Part shown: positions 1 through 6,677 of the stretch, piece by piece
Layout: each line of letters begins with the position of its first letter
Position numbering within the stretch: position 1 is the stretch's first letter
DNA from: Burkholderiaceae bacterium
GTDB taxonomy: Bacteria > Pseudomonadota > Gammaproteobacteria > Burkholderiales > Burkholderiaceae_C
Length of the DNA stretch: 43,881 bases
Direction: 5' to 3'
Assembly (NCBI GenBank): GCA_022702125.1
Contig: JAKOND010000215.1
Location: forward strand, 1 to 43,881
Made by a program: the position numbers and the translations under genes
Notes under the pieces: model-generated
Told to the model about the DNA's origin: nothing
Databases searched by the model: none
The model's input: only the letters and a program-made list of their open reading frames with translations

Positions 1-72
1 AGCACCGGCTCCGGCGGCATGGGCACCGGCGGCAGCACCGGCGGCGCCGGCATGGGTTCCGGTTCGCGCTGA
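1..72 (+). CDS. C-terminal end of a glycine-rich protein (partial)
   Basis: Frame 1 is open from the window edge to a TGA at 70-72 and encodes about 23 residues made almost entirely of Gly, Ser, Thr, Ala and Met in a loose GTGGS/GGAGMGS repeat. The start lies outside the window, so neither family nor length can be judged. Such Gly-rich tails occur on small exported or low-complexity proteins of Burkholderiales. Two hairpins follow the stop (98-149 and 182-209), which supports this being a true gene end. No function is proposed. Confidence 0.55.
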   Translation, partial: STGSGGMGTGGSTGGAGMGSGSR

Positions 73-97
73 TCACCGTGCGGGTCGTCGAAGCCCG

Positions 98-149
98 GCA
101 CCGGCCTCCGGCGGGTTGCGCTCGTCGCGGCCCGCCGGCAAGCCGGTGC
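98..149. other. Long nested GC-rich hairpin after the Gly-rich gene
   Basis: Two nested perfect inverted repeats: GCACCGGC (98-105) pairs with GCCGGTGC (142-149), and inside it CCGGCGGG (108-115) pairs with CCCGCCGG (131-138), leaving a 15-base loop. There is no U tract directly behind it, so it is not a classical intrinsic terminator. It could stabilise the 3' end of the upstream mRNA or act with the terminator-like hairpin at 182-209. Confidence 0.55.
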
Positions 150-181
150 ATGGCGCTATCGAAACCATGGCTTCGAATGCT

Positions 182-209
182 TGCGGGCTACCGGCCCGCA
201 GGTATTTTT
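182..209 (+). terminator. Candidate rho-independent terminator
   Basis: A 7-bp perfect stem TGCGGGC (182-188) / GCCCGCA (194-200) with loop TACCG is followed within 4 bases by five T (205-209). It lies after the stop of the Gly-rich gene and before the phosphatase gene, both on the plus strand, so it probably separates their transcripts. Confidence 0.55.
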
Positions 210-296
210 CATGTGGATTCGGGCGTCCCCGGAAACTGTTCCCGGCATCCGTTCCCGTCCTTTCATCCATTCGTCCTATCGGCTCGCCCTACCGCC

Positions 297-1070
297 ATGC
301 AACACAACTGGCCTGAAACACTGTGGATCGTCCGACACGGCCAGAGCGCCGGCAATGTGGCCCGCGACGCGGCGGAAGCGCAGGGCCTGGATGTCATCGA
401 CATCGCGGACCGCGACATCGACGTGCCGCTGTCGGACCTGGGCAGGGCCCAGTCGCGCGCGCTGGGCGAGTGGTTCGGCCATCTGCCCGACGGCGAGCGG
501 CCCGAGGTCATCCTGTGCTCGCCCTACGTGCGCGCCCAGCAGACCGCCCGGCTCATCGCCGAGCATGCGGGCTTCGACCGCAACGGCCAGCCGCCCAGGA
601 TGCGCCTCGACGAGCGGTTGCGGGAGAAGGAATTCGGCATCCTCGACCGGCTGACCCACCGCGGCATCGTCCAGAAGTACCCGGAACTCAGCGAGCAACG
701 CGCCCACGTCGGCAAGTTCTACTTCCGTCCGCCCGGCGGCGAGAGCTGGTGTGACGTGATCCTGCGGCTGCGCAGCCTGCTGGAGATGGTCACCCGGGAA
801 TACGGCTCCCAGCGGGTGCTGGTGGTGGCCCACCAGGTCATCGTCAACTGCATGCGCTACCTGCTGGAGCACATGGACGAGGCCCGGATCCTGGACATCG
901 ACCGCATGGGCGACGTTCCCAACTGCGCCGTCACCTCCTACCGCGCGCACCGGGCCGAGGATGCCGACACCGCGCTGCGGCTGGACCTGGCGAACTTCCT
1001 GGCGCCGCTGCGCGAATCGCACACGCCGGTGACCGCCGAGCCCGATGCCAGCGCGGGCGCCAAGCCCTGA
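297..1070 (+). CDS. Histidine phosphatase family protein
   Basis: A 257-residue protein of the histidine phosphatase (phosphoglycerate mutase-like) superfamily. The signature RHG lies at residues 13-15 (IVRHGQSAGN), with His14 as the expected phospho-acceptor. The second active-site histidine is in VVAHQVIVN, and the acid/base glutamate is probably in LREKEFGILDR. The family hydrolyses phospho-esters in the cytoplasm, but the substrate cannot be read from sequence. The reading frame is open back to 78. I chose ATG 297 because homology begins there and the upstream part is hairpin-rich and not protein-like. The nnrD-like gene follows by 19 bases and is probably co-transcribed. Confidence 0.88.
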   Translation: MQHNWPETLWIVRHGQSAGNVARDAAEAQGLDVIDIADRDIDVPLSDLGRAQSRALGEWFGHLPDGERPEVILCSPYVRAQQTARLIAEHAGFDRNGQPPRMRLDERLREKEFGILDRLTHRGIVQKYPELSEQRAHVGKFYFRPPGGESWCDVILRLRSLLEMVTREYGSQRVLVVAHQVIVNCMRYLLEHMDEARILDIDRMGDVPNCAVTSYRAHRAEDADTALRLDLANFLAPLRESHTPVTAEPDASAGAKP

Positions 1071-1089
1071 CCCCTACCCCCCGAAACGC

Positions 1090-2010
1090 ATGCCCCGCTC
1101 CTCCCCGGCCCCCCGGGCGCTGACCGGCGCCACCCTGCGCCGCTGGCCCCTGCCGCAACCCGGCCCGGATACCGACAAGGAATCGCGCGGCCACGTGCTG
1201 GTGGTGGCCGGCAGCCGCGAGATCCCGGGCGCCGCCCTCCTGGCCGCCGAATCCGCGCTGCGGGCCGGCGCCGGCAAGCTCACCATCGCCGCTCCGGAAT
1301 CGGTCGCGCCCGGTCTGGCGCTGGCGGTCCCCGAAGCGCGCGTCATGGCCCTGGCCGAAACCCCGGCCGGCGGCATCCTGACGCGCGGCGTGCAATTGCT
1401 GGCCCACTTGGCGCCGCGCATCGACGCCCTGGTCGTCGGCCCCGGCATGATGGACGAGACCCGCAGCTGCCGGTTCGTGCAGTCCCTGCTGCCGCATTTC
1501 GCGCATGCCGCGGTCGTCCTCGACGCGGCGGCCATGGGCGTGGTGCGCGCCGGCCATCCGCCCTTCGGCAGCCCGGTGCTGATGACGCCGCACGCCGGCG
1601 AGATGGCGCACCTGCTGGGCATTTCCAAGGAGGCGGTCACCGCCGATCCGCTGGCGGCCGCGCGGCAGGCCGCATCGCGCTGGAACGCGGTGGTCGCCCT
1701 GAAGGGCGCGGTCACCCACCTGGTGGAGCCCGACGGCACCGCATGGCGCTACCGCAGCGACACGCCGGGCCTGGCGACCTCGGGCTCGGGCGATACGCTG
1801 GCCGGCATCATCTGCGGCATCGCCGCCCGCGGCCTGCCGCTGGCGCATGCCGCCGCCTGGGGCATCGTGCTGCACAGCCGCGCCGGCACCGCACTGGCGG
1901 AAGGCAGCGGCCCGATGGGCTACCTGGCGCGCGAGATCCCGGCGCGCATCCCGGCCCTGGCGCATGCCCTGAGCCGGTCATCCGCGCGCCGCCCCGAGGC
2001 GGCGCCCTGA
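1090..2010 (+). CDS. nnrD: ADP-dependent (S)-NAD(P)H-hydrate dehydratase
   Basis: A 306-residue YjeF C-terminal-domain (carbohydrate-kinase-like) protein. The family converts the damaged cofactor (S)-NAD(P)HX back to NAD(P)H using ADP. Diagnostic motifs are MTPHAGEMAHLLG in the middle and GSGDTLAGIICG near the C-terminus, where the Asp of GSGD is the catalytic residue in the family. In E. coli this domain is fused to the NnrE epimerase. Here it stands alone, so an epimerase must be encoded elsewhere. The frame is open to an ATG at 1045 that would overlap the phosphatase gene by 26 bases; ATG 1090 gives a more typical N-terminus. It probably shares a transcript with the phosphatase. Confidence 0.9.
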   Translation: MPRSSPAPRALTGATLRRWPLPQPGPDTDKESRGHVLVVAGSREIPGAALLAAESALRAGAGKLTIAAPESVAPGLALAVPEARVMALAETPAGGILTRGVQLLAHLAPRIDALVVGPGMMDETRSCRFVQSLLPHFAHAAVVLDAAAMGVVRAGHPPFGSPVLMTPHAGEMAHLLGISKEAVTADPLAAARQAASRWNAVVALKGAVTHLVEPDGTAWRYRSDTPGLATSGSGDTLAGIICGIAARGLPLAHAAAWGIVLHSRAGTALAEGSGPMGYLAREIPARIPALAHALSRSSARRPEAAP

Positions 2011-2217
2011 TCACCCGAGCCACCGCAGCAGGCGGCCGAGCAGTGCCATCAGCATGAGAAGCGCTTCCCACAGCGCTTGAAGGGTACGGAGAAGGTCGAG
2101 CACGCGGAAAGGATACGCCGCGGGCCGCACCGCCGGATGTCCGGGCCACGAGATGGCGGGACCCGGCGAGGACGTACGTCCGCCGCCTCGCCTCGGGAAC
2201 AGGGCCGGTGCCGGCAT
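2011..2217 (-). CDS. Hypothetical small hydrophobic protein (doubtful)
   Basis: A 68-codon minus-strand frame that abuts the nnrD stop. Its last 30 residues form a strongly hydrophobic Leu-rich helix with Arg/Trp ends (LLRTLQALWEALLMLMALLG), like a single membrane segment, while the first half is Arg/Pro-rich and looks like GC-rich noise. A GTG near 2100 could start a 30-residue version, but no ribosome-binding site precedes it. It may be a small membrane protein or a chance frame. No family is recognised. Confidence 0.22.
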   Translation of the reverse strand: MPAPALFPRRGGGRTSSPGPAISWPGHPAVRPAAYPFRVLDLLRTLQALWEALLMLMALLGRLLRWLG

Positions 2218-2264
2218 TCAATACCGCGGAGGTGCCGCAACCGCGTAACCAGATGTCGAAGGAA

Positions 2265-2470
2265 TTGACACACCTCCCCTGCCCACGGGATCGATTCTTT
2301 ATGAATCAACTACTTGAACCGATGGCCCGGAAACTGCATAGGTCACTGCAATAACTGGTGGACACAAGAGGGGGAGGGACCCACACAACACCGCGCCGGA
2401 CGCAAAATTTCCGGACGCTCGAAGTTATTGGTTGAAGAGCCTTTAGCCTGCCTTGCGCAGGCTTTTTTTT
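2265..2470 (+). ncRNA. Candidate small transcript with a 17-codon ORF and its own terminator
   Basis: No recognisable gene lies upstream of the strong plus-strand terminator at 2445-2470. The preceding 150 bases are less GC-rich than their surroundings. A perfect TTGACA occurs at 2265-2270, but no good -10 box follows at normal spacing. An ATG at 2301 opens a 17-codon frame (MNQLLEPMARKLHRSLQ) ending in TAA at 2352-2354, and a purine run (about 2369-2378) follows it. Together this suggests a short independent RNA: a small RNA, or a leader or small-protein mRNA. The call rests on the terminator and base composition only. Confidence 0.3.
2445..2470 (+). terminator. Rho-independent terminator
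   Basis: A perfect 7-bp stem AGCCTGC (2445-2451) / GCAGGCT (2457-2463) with a 5-base loop runs straight into eight T (2463-2470). It reads on the plus strand only. The minus-strand genes that follow point toward it but have no U tract on their side. Confidence 0.85.
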
Positions 2471-2490
2471 GCCCGTCCGCAGGGCCTGGA

Positions 2491-2637
2491 TCAGAACCGC
2501 GTCTGGTCCGGCCTCACATCTTCCACGGCGACGTCCTCGTCCGGCTGGACCGGCGGCTCGCCCAGCGGCATTTCGGGCTCGATGGGTTTCGGCGGCTCGT
2601 CGCCGGGAAGGTGGGGGTGGTGGGGGGCGGAGGTCAT
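2491..2637 (-). CDS. Small acidic proline-rich protein, 48 aa
   Basis: An ATG at 2637 opens a 48-codon frame ending in TGA at 2491-2493. The peptide begins MTSAPHHPHLPGDEPP and is rich in Pro, Glu and Asp, with no hydrophobic segment. AGGA lies about 8 bases before the ATG. The gene follows the DUF3140 stop by 19 bases on the same strand, so it would be the third member of that small-protein cluster. The low-complexity acidic/proline composition suggests a disordered protein. No family is recognised, and its reality rests on spacing and the ribosome-binding site. Confidence 0.5.
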   Translation of the reverse strand: MTSAPHHPHLPGDEPPKPIEPEMPLGEPPVQPDEDVAVEDVRPDQTRF

Positions 2638-2656
2638 GGAACGGTCCTGGTCGAAG

Positions 2657-3070
2657 CTATTTTTTCTTGCTGGATCCGTGCAACGGGTCGTGTCCCCAGT
2701 TCATCAGCGAATAGCGCCAGGGCGTCTCGCGGATGTCGCCGGAAGGCTGCTGCGCCAGGTGGCGGTGCACGTAACCCGTCACCTTGCGCATATGCGCCAG
2801 ATCGCCCGCGGTCAGGTCGTCGGGCGATTTCGCGAGCAGCCGGACGATCCTGCGTCCGGACCGGTGGCCCACCGATTCCTTGCCGGAACCGCCCTTGAAG
2901 CCGACTTCGCGGGATTCGGCGGTTTCGAGCCAGCGCGACAGCTGCGCCGACGTCATGTTCACCGCTTCCCGGAAACCGGCGACCGTATCCGCCGGCGCGT
3001 CCCGGTCGCCAGAGGCCGTCCGGGACGCACCCGGCTCCTTCGGTGCCTTGGACCGTGCCGCTTCAGCCAT
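2657..3070 (-). CDS. DUF3140 domain-containing protein
   Basis: A 137-residue protein matching my recollection of the DUF3140 family: a C-terminal core of about 90 residues with VNMTSAQLSRWLETAES, the Ser/Gly-rich turn ESVGHRSGRRIV, and HMRKVTGYVHRHLAQQP, ending in a basic tail (GSSKKK). The first 35 residues are Ala/Pro/Asp-rich and probably disordered. The biochemical role of the family is unknown. It occurs in bacteria and fungi beside DUF2945 proteins, as here: the two genes overlap by 8 bases, which suggests translational coupling and shared function, possibly in stress or nucleic-acid binding (inference). Confidence 0.75.
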   Translation of the reverse strand: MAEAARSKAPKEPGASRTASGDRDAPADTVAGFREAVNMTSAQLSRWLETAESREVGFKGGSGKESVGHRSGRRIVRLLAKSPDDLTAGDLAHMRKVTGYVHRHLAQQPSGDIRETPWRYSLMNWGHDPLHGSSKKK

Positions 3071-3275
3071 GCTTCTTCAACGCCTCGGCCTTGTGGATGG
3101 CCTTCTTGCCCGTCTTGTCGCTCTCGACCTCGAACTGCGGCTCGTCCTTCGATGCCTTGGCCGTGTGGCCCTCGACATGCGCGGTGCCGGTGATCTTGCG
3201 CACCACCGTGCCGGTGGTCGTGCCTTGGGATGTCTTCCAGCTGACGTCGTCTCCGACCTTGGGTTCAGATTGCAT
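3063..3275 (-). CDS. DUF2945 (HVA1/Tudor-like) small protein
   Basis: A 70-residue protein starting MQSEPKVGDDVSWKTSQG and ending KKAIHKAEALKKHG. The pattern of VGDxVxW, GxVVxKxTG, a central KASKDEPQFEVES and a C-terminal KxAxHKxxxLKK is typical of the DUF2945/hypervirulence-associated small beta-barrel family. It has no signal peptide or membrane segment. It is the first gene of the minus-strand small-protein cluster. Its function is not established, and a role in osmotic or general stress is only inference from the small, charged, soluble fold. Confidence 0.78.
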   Translation of the reverse strand: MQSEPKVGDDVSWKTSQGTTTGTVVRKITGTAHVEGHTAKASKDEPQFEVESDKTGKKAIHKAEALKKHG

Positions 3276-3345
3276 GGCGGCCTCGTGCGATGGGGCGGAT
3301 GGCCCGTGGGTGTTACGGATGCACCACGGTATGCGATTCCCGCTT

Positions 3346-3369
3346 GGCCGGTGTAGGCCGAAACCGGCC
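3346..3369. other. Inverted repeat upstream of the DUF2945 gene
   Basis: GGCCGGT (3346-3352) and ACCGGCC (3363-3369) form a 7-bp stem with a 10-base loop between the rbgA stop and the DUF2945 start, both read on the minus strand. There is no U tract. It may be a Rho-assisted 3' end for rbgA or an operator of the small-protein cluster. Confidence 0.3.
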
Positions 3370-3431
3370 GATGACGTCGCACGAATGTCCGTCCGCGACC
3401 GCGCCCTCTCCCGTTCCGGGAAGCCCGGAGA

Positions 3432-4373
3432 TCAGTCCGGCGCGCCGCCCTTGCGCCGCTCGCCCCGCGCCGCCTTCTTCGCCTGCCGCTCGGCGTCCAG
3501 CCGCTGCCCTTCCTCGGTCCAGGCCGCGAACTCTTCCGGCGTCTCGACCGTCATGCGCCCCAGCGTGGCGCTGCGGAACTCGTGGATCACGATCTCCGCG
3601 GCCTTCTGCAGGTTCACCCGCCCCTTGCCCAGCAGCGCGCCGCGCTGGCGGCCGACCGTCTCCAGCACGTCCTCGTCCTTGAGGCCGGCGATGTCCTCCA
3701 CCGACTCCGGCAGCCGGAAACGCGCCTTGAGCAGCGCGGCGTAGGGCTGCTTGACGTACTGCAGGAATTCGAGCGCCACCTCCTCCTCGTCGTAGGCGTT
3801 GCGGCCGATCGCCCCGCCCGCCGCCAGGTTGTAGCCGCTGCGCGGCACCGTGATCCGCGGCCACAGCATGCCGGGCGTGTCCCACAGGTAGAAGTCGTCG
3901 GCCAGCACGATTCGCTGCTCCAGCTTGGTGATGCCGGCCTCGTCGCCGGTCTTGGCCTTCTTGCTGCCGGTCAGGGTGTTGATCAAGGTGGACTTGCCCA
4001 CGTTGGGCACGCCGCAGATCAGCACCCGCATCGGCTTGGCCATGCCGCCGCGCAGGGGCGCCAGGGCATGGCAGGCGGCGACGATCTGCTGCGCGGGCGC
4101 GGTCTGCGTGGCGTCGAGCGCGATGGCGCGGGTGGCCGCCAGTCCGTTGTAGTGCGCCAGCCAGCGCGCGGTGCGCTCCGGATCGGCCACGTCCTGCTTG
4201 TTGAGCACCTTGAGCGACGGGCGCCCGGCCGTCAGTTCGGCCAGCAGCGGATTGGCGCTGGAGCCGGGCATGCGCGCGTCGAGTATCTCGATCACCACGT
4301 CGATGTCCTTGACCCGTTCGGCGATGGCCTTCCGGGTGAGGTGCATGTGGCCGGGGAACCATTGGATCGCCAT
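3432..4373 (-). CDS. ylqF: Ribosome biogenesis GTPase RbgA/YlqF
   Basis: A 313-residue circularly permuted GTPase: the G4 motif NKQD (58-61) comes before G1/P-loop GVPNVGKST (121-129) and G3 DTPG (165-168), the hallmark order of the YlqF/RbgA group. The N-terminus MAIQWFPGHMHLTRKAI carries the family's conserved FPGHM. RbgA-type proteins act in the cytoplasm in late assembly of the 50S subunit. The C-terminal 130 residues form the usual helical RNA/ribosome-binding part, ending in a Lys/Arg-rich tail. The frame is open upstream to 4655, but ATG 4373 begins exactly at the conserved sequence. An intrinsic terminator on the same strand lies just upstream (4452-4486). Confidence 0.92.
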   Translation of the reverse strand: MAIQWFPGHMHLTRKAIAERVKDIDVVIEILDARMPGSSANPLLAELTAGRPSLKVLNKQDVADPERTARWLAHYNGLAATRAIALDATQTAPAQQIVAACHALAPLRGGMAKPMRVLICGVPNVGKSTLINTLTGSKKAKTGDEAGITKLEQRIVLADDFYLWDTPGMLWPRITVPRSGYNLAAGGAIGRNAYDEEEVALEFLQYVKQPYAALLKARFRLPESVEDIAGLKDEDVLETVGRQRGALLGKGRVNLQKAAEIVIHEFRSATLGRMTVETPEEFAAWTEEGQRLDAERQAKKAARGERRKGGAPD

Positions 4374-4755
4374 GGACGGATTCTTTCTGCGGAGAGGGGA
4401 ATGTGCCCCGCATGCCCCGGAAGCCTGCGGGACCGGGACGGGGCGCCCATGAAAAAGGGAAGTCCCGGAGGCCGGGGACTTCCCTTGCGGAACGGGTACG
4501 GATGCGCAGGCGCGGATGCCTTGCCGCCCCGGGCCTTGCGGCGATGGCCTGGAATGGCGGCGTATTTTAAGGTTGCCAGGACCTTCGGCCGTGCCGCCCC
4601 GGCGAACCGGCGACGACCTGCCGGAGCGGAATGCCCGTCGGCGGCCCGCGGGCACATCCCCTGAAAGGCGCGATTGGCCTCGGATGCTGCCTCTTTTTAC
4701 AGCAAAGATTAAGTATCAACCGCTTACATTCCGGCCTCAAACCTGCGAGACCGCG
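4374..4755. other. Intergenic region between ylqF and the DUF1800 gene
   Basis: 382 bases with no gene I can support. It holds a strong minus-strand terminator (4452-4486) and, closer to the DUF1800 gene, an AT-richer patch (about 4691-4733) that is the likely location of divergent promoters. I could not identify a convincing -35/-10 pair in it. Minus-strand frames crossing the region are Pro/Arg/Gly-rich and look non-coding. Confidence 0.5.
4452..4486 (-). terminator. Strong intrinsic terminator upstream of ylqF
   Basis: Arms AAGGGAAGTCCC (4455-4466) and GGGACTTCCCTT (4475-4486) are perfectly complementary over 12 bp around an 8-base loop. On the minus strand the stem is followed by five T (complement of 4452-4456). 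It sits about 80 bases before the ylqF start, with no recognised gene upstream on the minus strand. It may end a small RNA or attenuate transcription into ylqF. Confidence 0.75.
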
Positions 4756-6669
4756 ATGCACCTTCCCCCTCTGCCTGACGACATCCGCCGGGACCTGCCG
4801 TCGGTTCCCGCCGACGACGCGTCGCCGACCGCGTCCATCACCCGGGTCCGACCGGGCCTGCTGTCCGTGCTCGGCGCGGCGGCGCTGCAGGCCTGCGGGG
4901 GCGGGGGCAGCGATGCGGGTGCCGCCCCCGCAGGCGCCAGCGCGGGCGGCACCGGCACCGCGGCAGCCGGCGCGTCCGCTGCCAGCGCCTCCGCAGGCAC
5001 CTCGGACGGCCCGGCCGGCCGGCGCTACACCGGCGCCGGCAGCGACGCCGAAGCCGCGCGCTTCCTGCTGCAGGCGCAGTTCTCGGCCTCCGACGCCGAG
5101 ATCGCCCAGGTGCGCGGCATGGGCTACGCCGCCTGGCTGGCCGCGCAGTTCGCCGCCGTGCCCGGCATCGGCGCCTGGGACTGGCTCAACCAGCGCGGCT
5201 ACGGCGCGGTCGATGCGGCCCGCTACTACGACAGCACCTACCCCGGCGACTACGCCCTCTGGTTCCAGCTGTTCAACGCGCCCGACGCGGTGCGCAAGCG
5301 CGTGGCGCTGGCGCTGTCGGAGATCTTCGTGGTGTCGCTCTCCGGAATCGACGTGTCCTGGCGCAGCCACCTGGTCGCGAGCTACTTCGACATGCTCTCG
5401 GCCAACGCGCTGGGCAGCTTCCGCGCGCTGCTGGAGCAGGTCACGCTGCATCCGGCGATGGGGGTGTACCTCAATACCCGCGGCAACCAGAAGGAGAACG
5501 CCGCCGGCCGCCAGCCCGACGAGAACTACGCGCGCGAGGTGATGCAGCTCATGACCATCGGCCCGGTCCGGCTCAACGCCGACGGCACGCCGCAGCGCGG
5601 ATCGGGCGGCGGCACGCTCGACTCGTACGCGCTGGGCGACGTGACCAACCTCGCGCGCGTCTTCACCGGCTGGGATTTCGACCAGAGCCAGAACGCGCCG
5701 ACCACGGACCCGGCGCAGAACAACCGCAGCATCCCGGGCACCGCCTTCACGCGGCTGCCGATGGCCTTCACCGCGAGCCGCCACTCCACCCAGGACGCCG
5801 TCTTCCTGGGCACCACCGTGGGCGGCGGCACGGCCGGCCCGCAGGCCTTGGCGCAGGCGCTCGACACGCTGGTCAACCACGCGAACACCGCGCCCTTCAT
5901 CAGCCGCCAGCTGATCCAGCGCCTGGTCACCAGCAACCCCAGCGCGGCCTATGTCGCGCGCGTGGCCGCCGCCTTCGCCAACAACGGCAGCGGCCAGCGC
6001 GGCGACCTCGCAGCGGTGGTCGCGGCCGTCCTGCTGGACGACGAGGCGCGCGCCCCCTCGGGCCTGGCCGACCCCGCCTTCGGCCGGGTGCGCGAACCCA
6101 TGCTGCGCCTGGTGCAGTGGGGCCGCACCTTCGGCCTGACCTCCGCGCGCGGCAGCTGGAAGATCGGCGACCTGAGCGACCCGGCCACGCGCCTCGGGCA
6201 AAGCCCGATGCGTTCGCCCTCGGTGTTCAACTTCTTCCGCCCGGGCTACGTGCCGCCGTCCACCGCCATGGCCGAGCGAGGAATGGTGGCGCCCGAGTTC
6301 CAGCTCGTCAACGAAAGCAGCGTGGGGGGCTACATCAACTTCATGCAGGGCGTGGTGCGCAACGGCCTCTACGCGAACGCGCCGGACCTGCCCCAGTCGG
6401 CCAGCAACGCCGCGAACGGCTTCGACCTGACGGCCTCCTACGTCCGCGAACTGGCCGTGGCCGGCAGTGCCGGCGACCTGCTCGCGCGCCTCAACACGCT
6501 GCTCGCGGCCGGCCAGGTCTCCGCCGACAGCCTGTCGCTGATGGCCAAGGCCCTCGACACCGCGCCGCTCGCGCTCACGGCCGCCAGTTCCGCCGGCACG
6601 CGGCTCGACCGCGTCGCGGCCGCCGTGCTGATGGTCATGGCCTGCCCCGAATACCTCGTCCAGAAGTGA
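4756..6669 (+). CDS. DUF1800 family exported protein
   Basis: A 637-residue DUF1800 protein. After a polar N-terminus comes a hydrophobic stretch ending in a possible lipobox (LLSVLGAAALQACGG), then a Gly/Ala/Ser linker to about residue 95. The DUF1800 core follows, with RFLLQAQFSASDAEIAQV, RQPDENYAREVMQLMTIG, the conserved ARVFTGWDF, and RSPSVFNFFRPGYVP near the end. The family is exported and of unknown function. It is almost always encoded next to a DUF1501 protein, as here with 8 bases between the genes. ATG 4756 was chosen; the lipobox then lies unusually far in (about residue 47), so lipidation is uncertain. The frame extends upstream to 4516 without homology. Confidence 0.85.
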   Translation: MHLPPLPDDIRRDLPSVPADDASPTASITRVRPGLLSVLGAAALQACGGGGSDAGAAPAGASAGGTGTAAAGASAASASAGTSDGPAGRRYTGAGSDAEAARFLLQAQFSASDAEIAQVRGMGYAAWLAAQFAAVPGIGAWDWLNQRGYGAVDAARYYDSTYPGDYALWFQLFNAPDAVRKRVALALSEIFVVSLSGIDVSWRSHLVASYFDMLSANALGSFRALLEQVTLHPAMGVYLNTRGNQKENAAGRQPDENYAREVMQLMTIGPVRLNADGTPQRGSGGGTLDSYALGDVTNLARVFTGWDFDQSQNAPTTDPAQNNRSIPGTAFTRLPMAFTASRHSTQDAVFLGTTVGGGTAGPQALAQALDTLVNHANTAPFISRQLIQRLVTSNPSAAYVARVAAAFANNGSGQRGDLAAVVAAVLLDDEARAPSGLADPAFGRVREPMLRLVQWGRTFGLTSARGSWKIGDLSDPATRLGQSPMRSPSVFNFFRPGYVPPSTAMAERGMVAPEFQLVNESSVGGYINFMQGVVRNGLYANAPDLPQSASNAANGFDLTASYVRELAVAGSAGDLLARLNTLLAAGQVSADSLSLMAKALDTAPLALTAASSAGTRLDRVAAAVLMVMACPEYLVQK

Positions 6670-6677
6670 CCGACGCC

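Noticed and set aside
78-296. An N-terminal extension of the histidine phosphatase
   Set aside because: It runs across two hairpins including a terminator-like one. Family similarity starts at ATG 297.
276-1022. Long minus-strand frames opposite real genes (for example here, 6438-8234 and 26630-29677)
   Set aside because: They are His/Arg/Gly/Val-rich antisense shadows produced by third-position GC bias, with no recognisable domain.
3432-4655. An N-terminally extended (407-codon) YlqF
   Set aside because: The conserved N-terminus starts at ATG 4373, and the extension crosses an intrinsic terminator and has no protein character.
4560-4700. A possible tRNA or structured RNA on the minus strand upstream of ylqF, because of a GGTTCG segment within a small UUCG-type hairpin
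   Set aside because: No acceptor, D or anticodon arm can be folded around it, and the stem is only 4 bp.
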